Source of the DNA: Bryobacter sp.
GTDB taxonomy: Bacteria; Acidobacteriota; Terriglobia; Bryobacterales; Bryobacteraceae
Length of the DNA: 64,000 nt
Assembly: GCA_022843605.1 (NCBI GenBank)
Contig: JALHNI010000001.1
Location: 1-64,000, forward strand
Reading direction: 5' to 3'
The notes beneath the pieces were generated by a model. That model was not told the origin of the DNA. It saw only the letters and a list, made by a program, of their open reading frames with translations, and made no database searches. Below are positions 52,787 to 62,259 of the stretch, piece after piece. The translations under genes were made by a program, and so were the position numbers. The stretch's first letter is position 1. The number at the start of each line of letters is the position of its first letter.

Positions 52787-54130
52787 CTAGGCCAGAATAT
52801 CTCGGAGCACCGTTCCGCCCACATCCGTTAGCCGGAAGTCCCGACCGCTGTAGCGATAGGTAAGGCGTTTGTGGTCGAGGCCCAACTGATTCAGGATTGT
52901 GGCGTGGAGATCATGCGGGTGTACGCGCTTTTCCACGGCGCGGTACCCAAAATCGTCCGTGGCGCCGTAGGCCAAGCCGCCTTTGATGCCGCCCCCGGCC
53001 AGCAGCGTCGTGAAAGCATGAACGTTGTGGTCACGCCCCTGGTTGATGCGCAACTGCCCGGCACTTTGAATCATCGGCGTCCGCCCGAACTCCGTGCCCA
53101 CGACGAGTAAGGTCGATTCGAACAAGCCGCGCGCCTTCAGATCCTCCACCAGCGAGGCGATTGCCGCGTCGGCAATCCTTCCCAACCCGCGGTGCGAGTT
53201 GATGTCCTCATGGCTGTCCCACGGCTGAGAATTACCGAAATAGACCTGCACCATGCGCACGCCACGCTCCACCAGGCGTCGGGCTAGCATGCACCCGCGG
53301 CCGAAGTCGTCGTCCCCATAACGCTCGTGAGTTTGCGGCGTCTCCTTTGTCAGGTCGAAGGCCTCGGGCGCCTCCATCTGCATGCGGAAGGCGACCTCCA
53401 TGGCTTCGACGCCGGCTGCCAACTTCGGTTGCCCGTCGGAACGGCCCAAATACAAGCGATTCAGCCGGTCCAGTAACTGTAATTGTCTTTGCTGTTCGTC
53501 GATCGAGAGCGACGCATTGCGGATGTTTTGCACCAGCTTCTCGGCGGTGCGTTCGTTGTTGGGGACGTAAGTCCCCTGGTGCAGATTCGGCAGAAAACCT
53601 GAACTCCACAATCGCGGCCCCATCACCGGATAGCCCGGACACAGCGCAATAAAGCCCGGCAGATTCTGATTCACCGTGCCCAACCCGTAACTGATCCAGG
53701 AGCCCATTGACGGACGTCCCGCCAACTGGTGCCCGGTATTCATCAGCATCAGCGAAGGACCATGGTTGCCGTTATCGGCATAACAGGACCGGATCACGGC
53801 GAAGTCGTCGATCAGCGCACCCACGCGCGGAAATACCTCGCTGACTTCGATGCCGCTTTCTCCATAACGGCGAAAGCTGAAGGGCGAGGCCATCAGATTG
53901 CCCGTGGCCGAATCGGTGGGCAGCTTCTTACCCGGCAGCGGCTGGCCGTGGAGGCGAGTGAGTTCCGGCTTCGGATCGAACGTATCCACCTGCGAAGCGC
54001 CGCCATTCAGAAAAAGGAAGATGACGTGCTTGGCCTTCGGCGCGAAGTGGGGTTTCTGCTCCACTGTGCCGGCCAAGCCGACGCTACCGAAGCCGCATCC
54101 CATCATCCCGATTGCCGTGCGTCTGTCCAT
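52787..54130 (-). CDS. DUF1501 protein, TAT-type leader
   Basis: From ATG 54130, with AAAGGA upstream, the protein has 447 residues. It begins MDRRTAIGMMGCGFGSVGLA, a twin-arginine-like leader, then KHVIFLFLNGGASQVDTFDP. It also has NGNHGPSLMLMNTGH, NSQPWDSHEDINSHRGLG, GTEFGRTP and GRDHNVHAFTTLLAGGG, all typical of DUF1501 (alkaline-phosphatase/sulfatase-like fold). Members always co-occur with DUF1553 proteins and are thought to act on polysaccharides. ATG 54145 overlapping the previous stop is an alternative start. Confidence 0.88.
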   Translation of the reverse strand: MDRRTAIGMMGCGFGSVGLAGTVEQKPHFAPKAKHVIFLFLNGGASQVDTFDPKPELTRLHGQPLPGKKLPTDSATGNLMASPFSFRRYGESGIEVSEVFPRVGALIDDFAVIRSCYADNGNHGPSLMLMNTGHQLAGRPSMGSWISYGLGTVNQNLPGFIALCPGYPVMGPRLWSSGFLPNLHQGTYVPNNERTAEKLVQNIRNASLSIDEQQRQLQLLDRLNRLYLGRSDGQPKLAAGVEAMEVAFRMQMEAPEAFDLTKETPQTHERYGDDDFGRGCMLARRLVERGVRMVQVYFGNSQPWDSHEDINSHRGLGRIADAAIASLVEDLKARGLFESTLLVVGTEFGRTPMIQSAGQLRINQGRDHNVHAFTTLLAGGGIKGGLAYGATDDFGYRAVEKRVHPHDLHATILNQLGLDHKRLTYRYSGRDFRLTDVGGTVLRDILA

Positions 54131-54141
54131 GGATCGTCCTT

Positions 54142-56745
54142 TCATTGAATCGCACTCATTTCGGCCGCCGATAAGAGTACTTGCGCGTACTGCGGCCAGC
54201 GGTCCGGTTTGTTCTGCAGAAAGTCGAGGCCTAACTTGATTTCGGCCTTGGTGGCGGGCCGGCTATAGAGCAGGTCGTAAGCCTGGGCGATGCGGCTGGA
54301 GTCATCCTTGGCGAGGGTGACCAACCGCTTCGCCAACTCCTTCGATTGGTCGGCGATGAACTCAGAGTTCATGAAGAACAGCCGTTGCATGGGCCCTACG
54401 GTCACCAATCGGGAGTCGGAAAGCGCGTTGGGGTCCGGGAAGTCGAAAGTGGCCAGCGTCCGGTCCGGCTTTGATCGGCTGACTGTGACGTAGAGGGTGC
54501 GCCGTCGATGGCTGTTGCCGAGCGGCGCGGACGGGCCGCCCAACTTGGTGTCGAGCGTCCCGGCAACAAACAGCACCGCATCGCGGAGCGCTTCGGCATC
54601 GAGCCGCTCGCGGACATTTGCGCGCGAAAGCAGGAAATTGTCGGGGTCCTTTTCCCTCGCCGCCGGGCTTTCCGCCGACACGCTCTGGTAGGCCGCGGAG
54701 AGCAGCATTTCGCGATGCAACGCTTTCATTGACCATCCGGAGTCAATGAACCGCTGGGCCAGATGGTCCAGTAATTCGGGATGCGTGGGCCGCTCGCCTA
54801 ACTGCCCGAAGTTGCCCGGCGTTCGCACCAGACCGGAGCCGAAGTGCTGCTGCCAAATCCGATTGACGAGCACCCGCGCCGTTAAAGGATTCTTCGCGTC
54901 GGCGATCGCATTCGCCAGTTCCAGGCGGCCGCTGCCTTGTCTGAAGGGCGCCGGTTCGCCGGCGCACAAGACCGATAGGAAACGCCGCGGCGCCTCCTCG
55001 CCTGGATTGTTCGCGTCGCCGCGAATGGCGATCGGAACGTTCTTTGGTTTGTCACTATCCTTGAGCACATGCCAGAAGGGGTATTGTGCGGGAATCGCTT
55101 TCTTGAGCGTGTCCGCATCGGCCCGCATTTGCGCGGCATAGCGTTGGACGCGCGGTTCGAGGAAACGGTCCAGCGCCGCACCGGTGAAGTGATACACGCC
55201 GCCGCCGAAACGGATATCTTCCACCTTCATCGGGGGCGAGGCCAAGTCGCGCCAAAAGTAAAACTTCTCGATCGGCAGGGCTTCCACCAGCGTGTTCACC
55301 GTACGGTTGACATCCTTCATGCCCTCGATGCCGCCCAGCTTGACGTAATTGCGATCATCAATCGCTTTCTTCTCGGTCACCACGGCGGCAAAGGACTTCT
55401 GCAGCCTCTCCGCCACCCGCCGCACTTCCGCTTCGCCGGCCGTCGGCTTCAGGGCAAACCAATCGTTGAAGAAGGGATGCTCCTTCTTTGAACTCTTGAG
55501 ATATTCTGTCCATCGCTTCAAAACCTCGGCGTCGAGCGATGCCGGCGTCTCCTTCTTCCAGACCGCCAGCAGATAGTCCACCGTCTGCGTCGCCAGAACG
55601 TCGATGAGTTGCGTGGTCTGGCGTTCGTTGAAGCGTTTGAGCTCGGCTTGCTTTTCTTCCGATGCCGTCTTGGCAGCCTTGTAGGCCTTCACGACGTCGT
55701 CGCCGGCTAAAGGATGCTCACTCACCTCGCTGCTCTTGAAGACGCCCAGCAGGGAGTAATAGTCGCGCGTGGGAATGGGATCGAACTTGTGGTCATGGCA
55801 CTGCGCGCAACCGACGGTGAGCCCCAGCATGGCGCGCGTCGTCACGTCGAGACGGTCGTTGTCGCTTTCGCCGATCGTCTGGAAGCCGAGCGCCGGCAGC
55901 AGCGACTTGTCTGGCAGCGCGTCCGCGGCAATCTGCGCCTTCAGAAAAAGATCATAGGGAAGATCGCGGTTCAACGCCTCCACCACCCAATCGCGATAAC
56001 GAAAGGCATTGGGATACGGATCATCGTCGCGCGCGCCTTGCTGACCGTCAGAGTAGCGAGCCAAGTCAAGCCAATGGCGCGCCCAGCGCTCGCCGTAGTG
56101 CGGCGATGCGAGCAGGCGGTCCACCACCTTGGCAAAGGCATCGTTCGACTGGTCCGTCAGAAACGCGGTTGTCTCGGCCGGCGTCGGCGGCAAGCCGATC
56201 AGATCGAAGGTCACCCGGCGAAGCAGGGTGCGGCGATCGGCCTTGGGTGAGGGGTTCAATCCGCCGGCCTCCATGCGGGCCAGCAGGAAACGGTCAAGGT
56301 CGTTGTGCGGCCAAGCCGCATGCTTCACCGCGGGTGGCGGTGTCTTCCGCAGCGGTTGAAATGACCAGAAGGAGCGCGGATCGAGGCTGGCCGCCGCGGG
56401 CGTTTTGGGAAACACGGCCCCGGCGGCAATCCATTGGCGCAAGTCGGCAATCTCTTCGACCTTCAATTTGGCGCTCGGCGGCATCTTCAACTGTGGTTGC
56501 CGGTGCTCCACGGCTTTCAGTAACAAACTTTCGTTCGGTATCCCTGCGATGATTGCCGGACCAGACTTCCCACCCTTCAACAAGTTCTCGCGCGAGTCCA
56601 GACGCAAGCCGCCCATCTCGCTCTTCGTGTGGCAGGCATAGCAGTTCTTCGCCAGCACTGGGCGGACCTTGGTCTCAAAAAACACAGCGGGGTCCTGGGC
56701 ATATGCCAGGACCCCGCTGATCGCTAGAACTGCTCTTCGCATCAC
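54142..56745 (-). CDS. Cytochrome c-DUF1549-DUF1553 fusion (PSD1-type)
   Basis: The 867-residue protein has a signal peptide, an N-terminal planctomycete-type cytochrome c domain with CYACH at 35-39 and MPPSAKLKVEEIADLRQWIA. DUF1549 follows (FDLIGLPPTPAETTAFL; ARYSDGQQGA; CAQCHDHKFDPIPTRDYYSL with a second CxxCH) and then DUF1553 (NPLTARVLVNRIWQQHFG; FGQLGERPTHPELLDHLA). It is thought to work with DUF1501 partners in periplasmic redox or polysaccharide catabolism. The DUF1501 gene overlaps its stop. Confidence 0.9.
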   Translation of the reverse strand: MMRRAVLAISGVLAYAQDPAVFFETKVRPVLAKNCYACHTKSEMGGLRLDSRENLLKGGKSGPAIIAGIPNESLLLKAVEHRQPQLKMPPSAKLKVEEIADLRQWIAAGAVFPKTPAAASLDPRSFWSFQPLRKTPPPAVKHAAWPHNDLDRFLLARMEAGGLNPSPKADRRTLLRRVTFDLIGLPPTPAETTAFLTDQSNDAFAKVVDRLLASPHYGERWARHWLDLARYSDGQQGARDDDPYPNAFRYRDWVVEALNRDLPYDLFLKAQIAADALPDKSLLPALGFQTIGESDNDRLDVTTRAMLGLTVGCAQCHDHKFDPIPTRDYYSLLGVFKSSEVSEHPLAGDDVVKAYKAAKTASEEKQAELKRFNERQTTQLIDVLATQTVDYLLAVWKKETPASLDAEVLKRWTEYLKSSKKEHPFFNDWFALKPTAGEAEVRRVAERLQKSFAAVVTEKKAIDDRNYVKLGGIEGMKDVNRTVNTLVEALPIEKFYFWRDLASPPMKVEDIRFGGGVYHFTGAALDRFLEPRVQRYAAQMRADADTLKKAIPAQYPFWHVLKDSDKPKNVPIAIRGDANNPGEEAPRRFLSVLCAGEPAPFRQGSGRLELANAIADAKNPLTARVLVNRIWQQHFGSGLVRTPGNFGQLGERPTHPELLDHLAQRFIDSGWSMKALHREMLLSAAYQSVSAESPAAREKDPDNFLLSRANVRERLDAEALRDAVLFVAGTLDTKLGGPSAPLGNSHRRRTLYVTVSRSKPDRTLATFDFPDPNALSDSRLVTVGPMQRLFFMNSEFIADQSKELAKRLVTLAKDDSSRIAQAYDLLYSRPATKAEIKLGLDFLQNKPDRWPQYAQVLLSAAEMSAIQ

Positions 56746-56751
56746 TGTCCA

Positions 56752-59700
56752 TTAAAACAGCAATTTCAATCCGAACTGAACGACGCGCGCTTCCACTGAC
56801 GTTCCCCGGATCTTGCCGAAGTTCGCCGACGCCGTGAGGTTCGAGGCCGGGTTGCTGAAGCTCGGTGTGTTGGGGAAGTTGAAGGCTTCCGCCCGGAACT
56901 CCGCCCGTACTCGCTCGGTGATGGTTGTCGTCTTCAACAAGCTGATATCGACAATCCGCTGTCCGGGTCCGAACAGCATGTTGCGCGCGCTATTGCCGAA
57001 GGTGAACGGCGCCGGAATCGCGAACGCAGCCGGGTTTAGATAACCTTCAATGCCCTGGTCGCCGTAGAAGTTCGAACTGACCACATTGGCGCGGCTCGCA
57101 TACCAACCGGCTTGATTCGGGCTGAATGATACGGAGAAAGGCGTTCCGCTGCGGAACTGCAGGATGGAGGCCAGTGTCCAGCCACCCACCACTTTGCCCG
57201 CGAAGCCCTTCACATTGCCAAAGCGCTTGCCGGGGCCGAAGGGAAGGTCCCATGTCGCCGACGTGTAGGCCACATGGCGGCGAATGGAGTCGCCTTCTGC
57301 CCGATCCAGCGCAGCGTTGTAGGGATTCTGCGGACCGCCCACGATCGGCACGTTGTCGATCGTCTTCGTCCAGGTGTAGTTGGTCTGGATGTAGAGGCCG
57401 CCCTTAAACCGGCGGATCAATTCCATCTGACCCTGGTGGGTGATCGAGTTGCCATTGGTGTCGAGCGCGGCAATGCTAGCCCACGGCTGGAAGGGACGCC
57501 GCGATTGGATGGTGCCCGCCGCCTGCGTCAGGGGCAAATTGCGTTCGTAGTTGTACCACGGCACGCGCGTACCCTTGTTGCCAAGGTAGGTGATGCGCAA
57601 ACCGAAGTCGGCGCCGATTTCGCGTTCCACTGTCAGGTTCCATTGGGTGGACAGCGTATTGCGGATCTGGCGATTCACCGCCGTCAGGTTCGGGTTGGCC
57701 GAGATGGCGCCCAAACCCGGGAAGGGATTGGCCAGCGTCAGTGTCGGCGTCGTGGCGCCGCTCTCGAACGTCTCGCTTAACTGGAACGGCGCGTTGGCGT
57801 TCGAGATCTGCCGGATGCCGATGTACACCGGAATCACGTTGTAGAACATTCCGAAGCCACCGCGGACGACCGTCTTATTGTTGGAGAAAGGACGATACGC
57901 GAAGCCCAGGCGGGGGCCAAAGTTATTGTGGTCGGCCGTCATCACGTCGCTGCCCCAGCCGTTCTGTTCCGAACTCACATAGGGGTAAGCCGACAGGAGG
58001 CGTGGCAACGAGAGCCGGGCCAACTGGCCGCCTTCGCTGCGGATGACGAAGAGACCTTTTTCGAGGTCGAAGTTTCCGAACGAACCGTCGCGTTCCTGAA
58101 CCTGCGTCTGCAGCATGTAGCGCAGGCCAATGTTGATCGTCAGTTTCGAGGTCGCCTGCCAGTCGTCCTGGAAGTAGGCGCCATAGCGCGTGTAGTGCAG
58201 CAGGTTCACCAGACTTGGCGTGGCGCGCACCGCGGTGATGGGGTAGCCGAGCAGGAAGTCCGAGAAGGGATCGTTCGAATAGCGGCCGTTGAAGCCAAAC
58301 GTGCCGAGTTGTGCCGCGCCCGCCGCCGGGTTCGAGGCGATGCGGCTAAAGCCCATATCGATGCCCGTCTTGAACGTATGCTTGCCGCGAATGAACGAGA
58401 AGTTGTCGGTGATCTGCTGCGTGATCTGCGGAGCCCGCTCCGAGCCGCCCGAATCATAGATGTTGCCGTAAACGCCATTAAAGGTCATCGTCGGCAAGCC
58501 ACCGATCGGCAACGGACCATAAAGGGTGGGGAAGAGTGAAGTCGGGGAAAAGTCAGTATTTTGGCCCACGCGGATCGACCCGTGGCTGAAATACGCATAA
58601 CGGACCTCGTTCTGCTTCGTCCCGCCAAAAGACTTGTTGTAGGTCAACGTGCCGCTCTTCGTGATGTAACCGCCGTCCGAAAAGTTCCCGTACTGCCTCG
58701 GGCCGCCGTTGGACACGAAATAGGGCGAGCCCTTCGAGTAGGACAACACCGCGTTGATGGAGTTCGAGGCATTGAACGTATGGTCAATGCGCGAGGTATA
58801 TCGGTTCACGTCGATCGTGTTCGGAATGTTGTCCACGTAATTGATGCCCGTACCCACGGCGCCCGTGCCCGGCGTGTTCGGCACAGGCATGAAGCCCGCC
58901 ATCGTCGTCGCGCGGGAATCAATGCGGGTCGTGGGAATCTGGTTGTTTGGGAACGGCAGTCCGCTCAGCGGATCCTTGATCTCGCGCAGGCCGGCAAAGT
59001 TGCCTTGCCGCATCGCCGGCGTCGCATAGGCAAACAGCGCCGTCGTCGACTGCCGCTGCCGCAAGCCTTCATAGGAGCCAAAGAAGAACGTCTTGTTCTT
59101 GATCACCGGACCGCCCACCGTGAAGCCAAACTCATTGCGGTTGAACGGCGGCCGGATCTGCCGGTTCGCGTTGTTGAAGTACTGATTCGCCGAAAACTGC
59201 TTGTTCCGGTTGAACGCGAAAATCGAGCCATGCAACTGGTTCGTGCCGCCCTTGGTGACGATGGAAATCGCCGCCGAGCCTTCGTGCTCCGCCTTCGCGT
59301 TGTTGGTCTCGATTTTGAACTCCTGGATCGTGTCGATGGAGGGCGTCGTCGAGAGCTGGGTTCGGAACGAGTAAGACGCACCGCCATTGCCGGTGTCGTT
59401 GATCGCCACGCCATCGATCGAGTAGAAGCTGCCGCCCCAGTGCAGCGAGCCGGCCAGCTTGGGGTTGGACGGCGAGTCCGACGTGTTGCCGGCCGTGATC
59501 AGAATCAGCCTGTCCAGCGTGCGGCCGTTAAGGGGCAAAGTTACGACGGCGTGGGTGTCCACGTTGTTCGCGATCGAGGCGCTATCGGTTTGAATCACCG
59601 GTGCCGCTGACGAGACGGTGACGCTCTGGTCCACGGCGCCCGGCTCAAGCCGAATGTCGGTGCGGACCGTCTGGTTGAGCAGCAGGCGCACTTCCTGCAC

Positions 59701-59952
59701 GTCGACGGCGCGGAAGCCGGCGGATTCAACGCGCAACTGGTAGGTGGACGCGGCCAGGTTGGGAATCGAGTATTCGCCGGAAGCTCCGGAAGTGGTCTCG
59801 TAAACTGCTCCGGTTCCTGCGTTGGTGGCGCGCACTTTTGCGCCGGCGACCAAGCTTCCCGAAGAGTCAGTGACGGTGCCGATTAATACCCCGGTGGTGC
59901 TCTGGGCCATCGCGGACAGAGTCAACGCGACGGCCAAAATAAGACGATGCAT
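56752..59952 (-). CDS. Oar-like TonB-dependent receptor with carboxypeptidase-regulatory domain
   Basis: From ATG 59952 (preceded by GCGAGG) the protein is 1066 residues. It has a signal (MHRLILAVALTLSAMAQ), a carboxypeptidase-regulatory-like domain (GTVTDSSGSLVAGAKVRATN), a plug with VVTLPLNGRTLDRLILITAG, and a beta barrel with many Asn/Gly-rich loops ending FGLKLLF, the C-terminal Phe typical of outer-membrane barrels. No TonB box is obvious. It imports or displays large substrates and leads the minus-strand module with the DUF1553 and DUF1501 genes. Confidence 0.92.
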   Translation of the reverse strand: MHRLILAVALTLSAMAQSTTGVLIGTVTDSSGSLVAGAKVRATNAGTGAVYETTSGASGEYSIPNLAASTYQLRVESAGFRAVDVQEVRLLLNQTVRTDIRLEPGAVDQSVTVSSAAPVIQTDSASIANNVDTHAVVTLPLNGRTLDRLILITAGNTSDSPSNPKLAGSLHWGGSFYSIDGVAINDTGNGGASYSFRTQLSTTPSIDTIQEFKIETNNAKAEHEGSAAISIVTKGGTNQLHGSIFAFNRNKQFSANQYFNNANRQIRPPFNRNEFGFTVGGPVIKNKTFFFGSYEGLRQRQSTTALFAYATPAMRQGNFAGLREIKDPLSGLPFPNNQIPTTRIDSRATTMAGFMPVPNTPGTGAVGTGINYVDNIPNTIDVNRYTSRIDHTFNASNSINAVLSYSKGSPYFVSNGGPRQYGNFSDGGYITKSGTLTYNKSFGGTKQNEVRYAYFSHGSIRVGQNTDFSPTSLFPTLYGPLPIGGLPTMTFNGVYGNIYDSGGSERAPQITQQITDNFSFIRGKHTFKTGIDMGFSRIASNPAAGAAQLGTFGFNGRYSNDPFSDFLLGYPITAVRATPSLVNLLHYTRYGAYFQDDWQATSKLTINIGLRYMLQTQVQERDGSFGNFDLEKGLFVIRSEGGQLARLSLPRLLSAYPYVSSEQNGWGSDVMTADHNNFGPRLGFAYRPFSNNKTVVRGGFGMFYNVIPVYIGIRQISNANAPFQLSETFESGATTPTLTLANPFPGLGAISANPNLTAVNRQIRNTLSTQWNLTVEREIGADFGLRITYLGNKGTRVPWYNYERNLPLTQAAGTIQSRRPFQPWASIAALDTNGNSITHQGQMELIRRFKGGLYIQTNYTWTKTIDNVPIVGGPQNPYNAALDRAEGDSIRRHVAYTSATWDLPFGPGKRFGNVKGFAGKVVGGWTLASILQFRSGTPFSVSFSPNQAGWYASRANVVSSNFYGDQGIEGYLNPAAFAIPAPFTFGNSARNMLFGPGQRIVDISLLKTTTITERVRAEFRAEAFNFPNTPSFSNPASNLTASANFGKIRGTSVEARVVQFGLKLLF

Positions 59953-60294
59953 GATTACCTCGCTTTTCAAAAATCTGAATTTTAAATCACAAATGCCCGT
60001 CAGAGGACATGAACGGCCGACCAAGGGTTCATGTGACGGAGGGTTTGGCCGCGAAAGTGCTGCTGCCGAGCGACAAGGCCTACGCAATAGGCTAGCGCAT
60101 TCTGAAGCTGGTTGCGACCGGAATGTAACCGAAAATGAACCTTGCGGAGGCCTCCCGAAGCTGTGATAGCTTGAGGTTTGGACCGTCCAGCGCTGCCTGC
60201 CCGTATGCGCGCGCCTTGCCGCAGCCCCAGCCCAGGCTTCAGCGGCAGGAACCCTGTGAGTGTTTCGCCGGTGACGAGTCAGATCGAGTTGCGC
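59953..60294. other. Divergent intergenic region with inverted repeat
   Basis: About 340 bases separate the TonB-receptor and DUF1553 starts. ACATGAAC (60007-60014) and GTTCATGT (60027-60034) are a perfect 8-base inverted repeat with a 12-base spacer, a candidate operator for both divergent modules. The first 50 bases before the receptor gene are AT-rich (around 59970-59995), as a promoter would be. No gene is supported here. Confidence 0.5.
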
Positions 60295-62259
60295 ATGACA
60301 TTCAGGTTTCCTATCTCGCTGCTATCCTTTTCCGCCCTGGCTATTGCCGCCTTCGCGGCGGACAGTTCGACCGGCCAGTACACTGCCGCCGAGCGAAAGC
60401 ACTGGTCATTTCGCCCTCGCGCCGCAGTCGCCCCTCCAGCTTCGAATGACCCGTGGGCCAAACACCCCATCGACGCCTTCATTCTGCGGAAATTGAACGA
60501 TCAGGGACTCCGGCATGCTCCGCCCGCCAGTCGCCAGACCCTTATCCGCCGGGTCTACTTCGACCTGATCGGCCTGCCGCCTTCGCCTGAAGACGTCCAG
60601 CGCTTCGTCTCGGATCCCTCACCACAGGCCTACGAGCATTTGGTCGACCGTTTACTCGCCACGCCCGAGTACGCCGAACGCCAGGCCCGCCACTGGCTCG
60701 ACGTCGTCCGCTTCGCCGAAAGCGACGGCTTCGAGTACGACACTCACCGCAGCGAGGCCTGGCAGTACCGCGACTACGTCATCAAGTCGTTCGCTGAGGA
60801 CAAGCCGTTTGATCAGTTCATCGTCGAGCAACTCGCCGGTGACGAACTCGAGAAGCCCCATCAGGTTGCCGCCAGTTTCAACCGACTAGGACCCTACCGC
60901 CGCAACGCTGGCAACCAGGACAAGGCCTACATCCGCAACGAAATCCTTACCGAAATGACCAACGTGGTTGGCTCGGCTTTCCTGGGTGTCACCCTCGGCT
61001 GCGCCCGGTGCCACGACCACAAGTTCGACCCCATCCGCCACACCGACTACTACCGGATGCAAAGCTTCTTTGCCACCACTGAGCACCATGACATTCCCCT
61101 CTCGAGCGAAGCAGAGAAAGCCGCCTGGAAGGAGCGCACCGCCCTCCTGAACAAGGAACTGTCCGAGCTCAAGAAGAAGCTGAAGGCGGCCGCGCCCGCC
61201 GACAAGGCCGCCATCGAGCAGGTGATCGGCGTCAAGGAAAAGCAGCTCCCCGAGCCGTTGCCCGAATTAAAGACTGTCCGCGACGATCCCAAACTGTATC
61301 AGCCCGTGCACGTGCTCCTGCGCGGTTCCAGTGACAATCCATCCGACAAAATGGGCATGCGTCCGCTCGGCGTTCTGCTGCCCGACAACGCTCCCGAATG
61401 GGGGGACGCGATTTCGCAGCCTCGCCTGAAGCTGGCCAAATGGATTGCCGACCCGAACCATCCCCTCACCGCCCGCGTGATGGTGAATCGCTTCTGGCTT
61501 GGGCATTTCGGTGCCGGCATCGTCGCCACACCGAACGACTTCGGCCGCATGGGCGCACGTCCCACGCACCCTGAACTCCTCGATTGGCTCGCCAACGAGT
61601 TTGTCGCCGGCGGCTTCCGCGCCAAACCCCTGCACCGCATGATCGTGCTCAGCAATACGTATCAGCAGGCGTCCGTACCCGCCTCCGCCGATGTTCGCGA
61701 GAAGGATCCTCGCAACCGCTTCCTGTGGAGCTTCCCGCGCCGCCGTCTGCAGGCCGAAGAGATGCGCGACGCCATGTTGAGCGCCGCCGGCCTCCTCAAT
61801 CCGCAGCGCTTCGGGCCCAGCGTGATTGCGCCCATCGAGCCTGAACTCGTCAACCTGCTGTACAAGCCCGACCAATGGGCCGTCACTCCCGATGTCGCCC
61901 AGCACAATCGCCGCAGCATTTATCTCTTCCAGAAGCGCAACATGCGCATGCCCTTCATGGAAGTCTTCGATTCTCCCGACACGCTCTTGAGCTGTGCGCG
62001 CCGCGAAAGCAGCACCCACGCGCCGCAGGCGCTTGAACTGCTGAACGGTCCGGTCACTCGTCAAGCTTCTGTTGCCCTCGCCGAACGCCTGGAAAAAGAG
62101 CCCCCGGCTAAGCGCATTGATTTGGCCTTCGCGCTCGTCTTTAACCGGCCCCCGGTGCCCAAAGAACGGGCCGCTGCGCAGCGCTTTCTGGTGAAGAGTC
62201 CCTTGCGTGAATTCACTCTGGCCCTGTTCGCCGCCAACGACTTTCTATACGTGCAGTGA
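60295..62259 (+). CDS. DUF1549-DUF1553 protein without an N-terminal cytochrome domain
   Basis: From ATG 60295 the protein has 654 residues. A signal peptide (MTFRFPISLLSFSALAIAAF) runs straight into DUF1549 (FDLIGLPPSPEDVQRFV; VVRFAESDGFEYDTHRSEA; CARCHDHKFDPIRHTDYYRM). DUF1553 follows (HPLTARVMVNRFWLGHFG; NDFGRMGARPTHPELLDWLA; LSCARRESSTHAPQALELLN). The leading CxxCH domain seen in the 54 kb paralogue is missing; a separate cytochrome gene lies downstream. An upstream frame to 60178 lacks a signal and was not used. Confidence 0.9.
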   Translation: MTFRFPISLLSFSALAIAAFAADSSTGQYTAAERKHWSFRPRAAVAPPASNDPWAKHPIDAFILRKLNDQGLRHAPPASRQTLIRRVYFDLIGLPPSPEDVQRFVSDPSPQAYEHLVDRLLATPEYAERQARHWLDVVRFAESDGFEYDTHRSEAWQYRDYVIKSFAEDKPFDQFIVEQLAGDELEKPHQVAASFNRLGPYRRNAGNQDKAYIRNEILTEMTNVVGSAFLGVTLGCARCHDHKFDPIRHTDYYRMQSFFATTEHHDIPLSSEAEKAAWKERTALLNKELSELKKKLKAAAPADKAAIEQVIGVKEKQLPEPLPELKTVRDDPKLYQPVHVLLRGSSDNPSDKMGMRPLGVLLPDNAPEWGDAISQPRLKLAKWIADPNHPLTARVMVNRFWLGHFGAGIVATPNDFGRMGARPTHPELLDWLANEFVAGGFRAKPLHRMIVLSNTYQQASVPASADVREKDPRNRFLWSFPRRRLQAEEMRDAMLSAAGLLNPQRFGPSVIAPIEPELVNLLYKPDQWAVTPDVAQHNRRSIYLFQKRNMRMPFMEVFDSPDTLLSCARRESSTHAPQALELLNGPVTRQASVALAERLEKEPPAKRIDLAFALVFNRPPVPKERAAAQRFLVKSPLREFTLALFAANDFLYVQ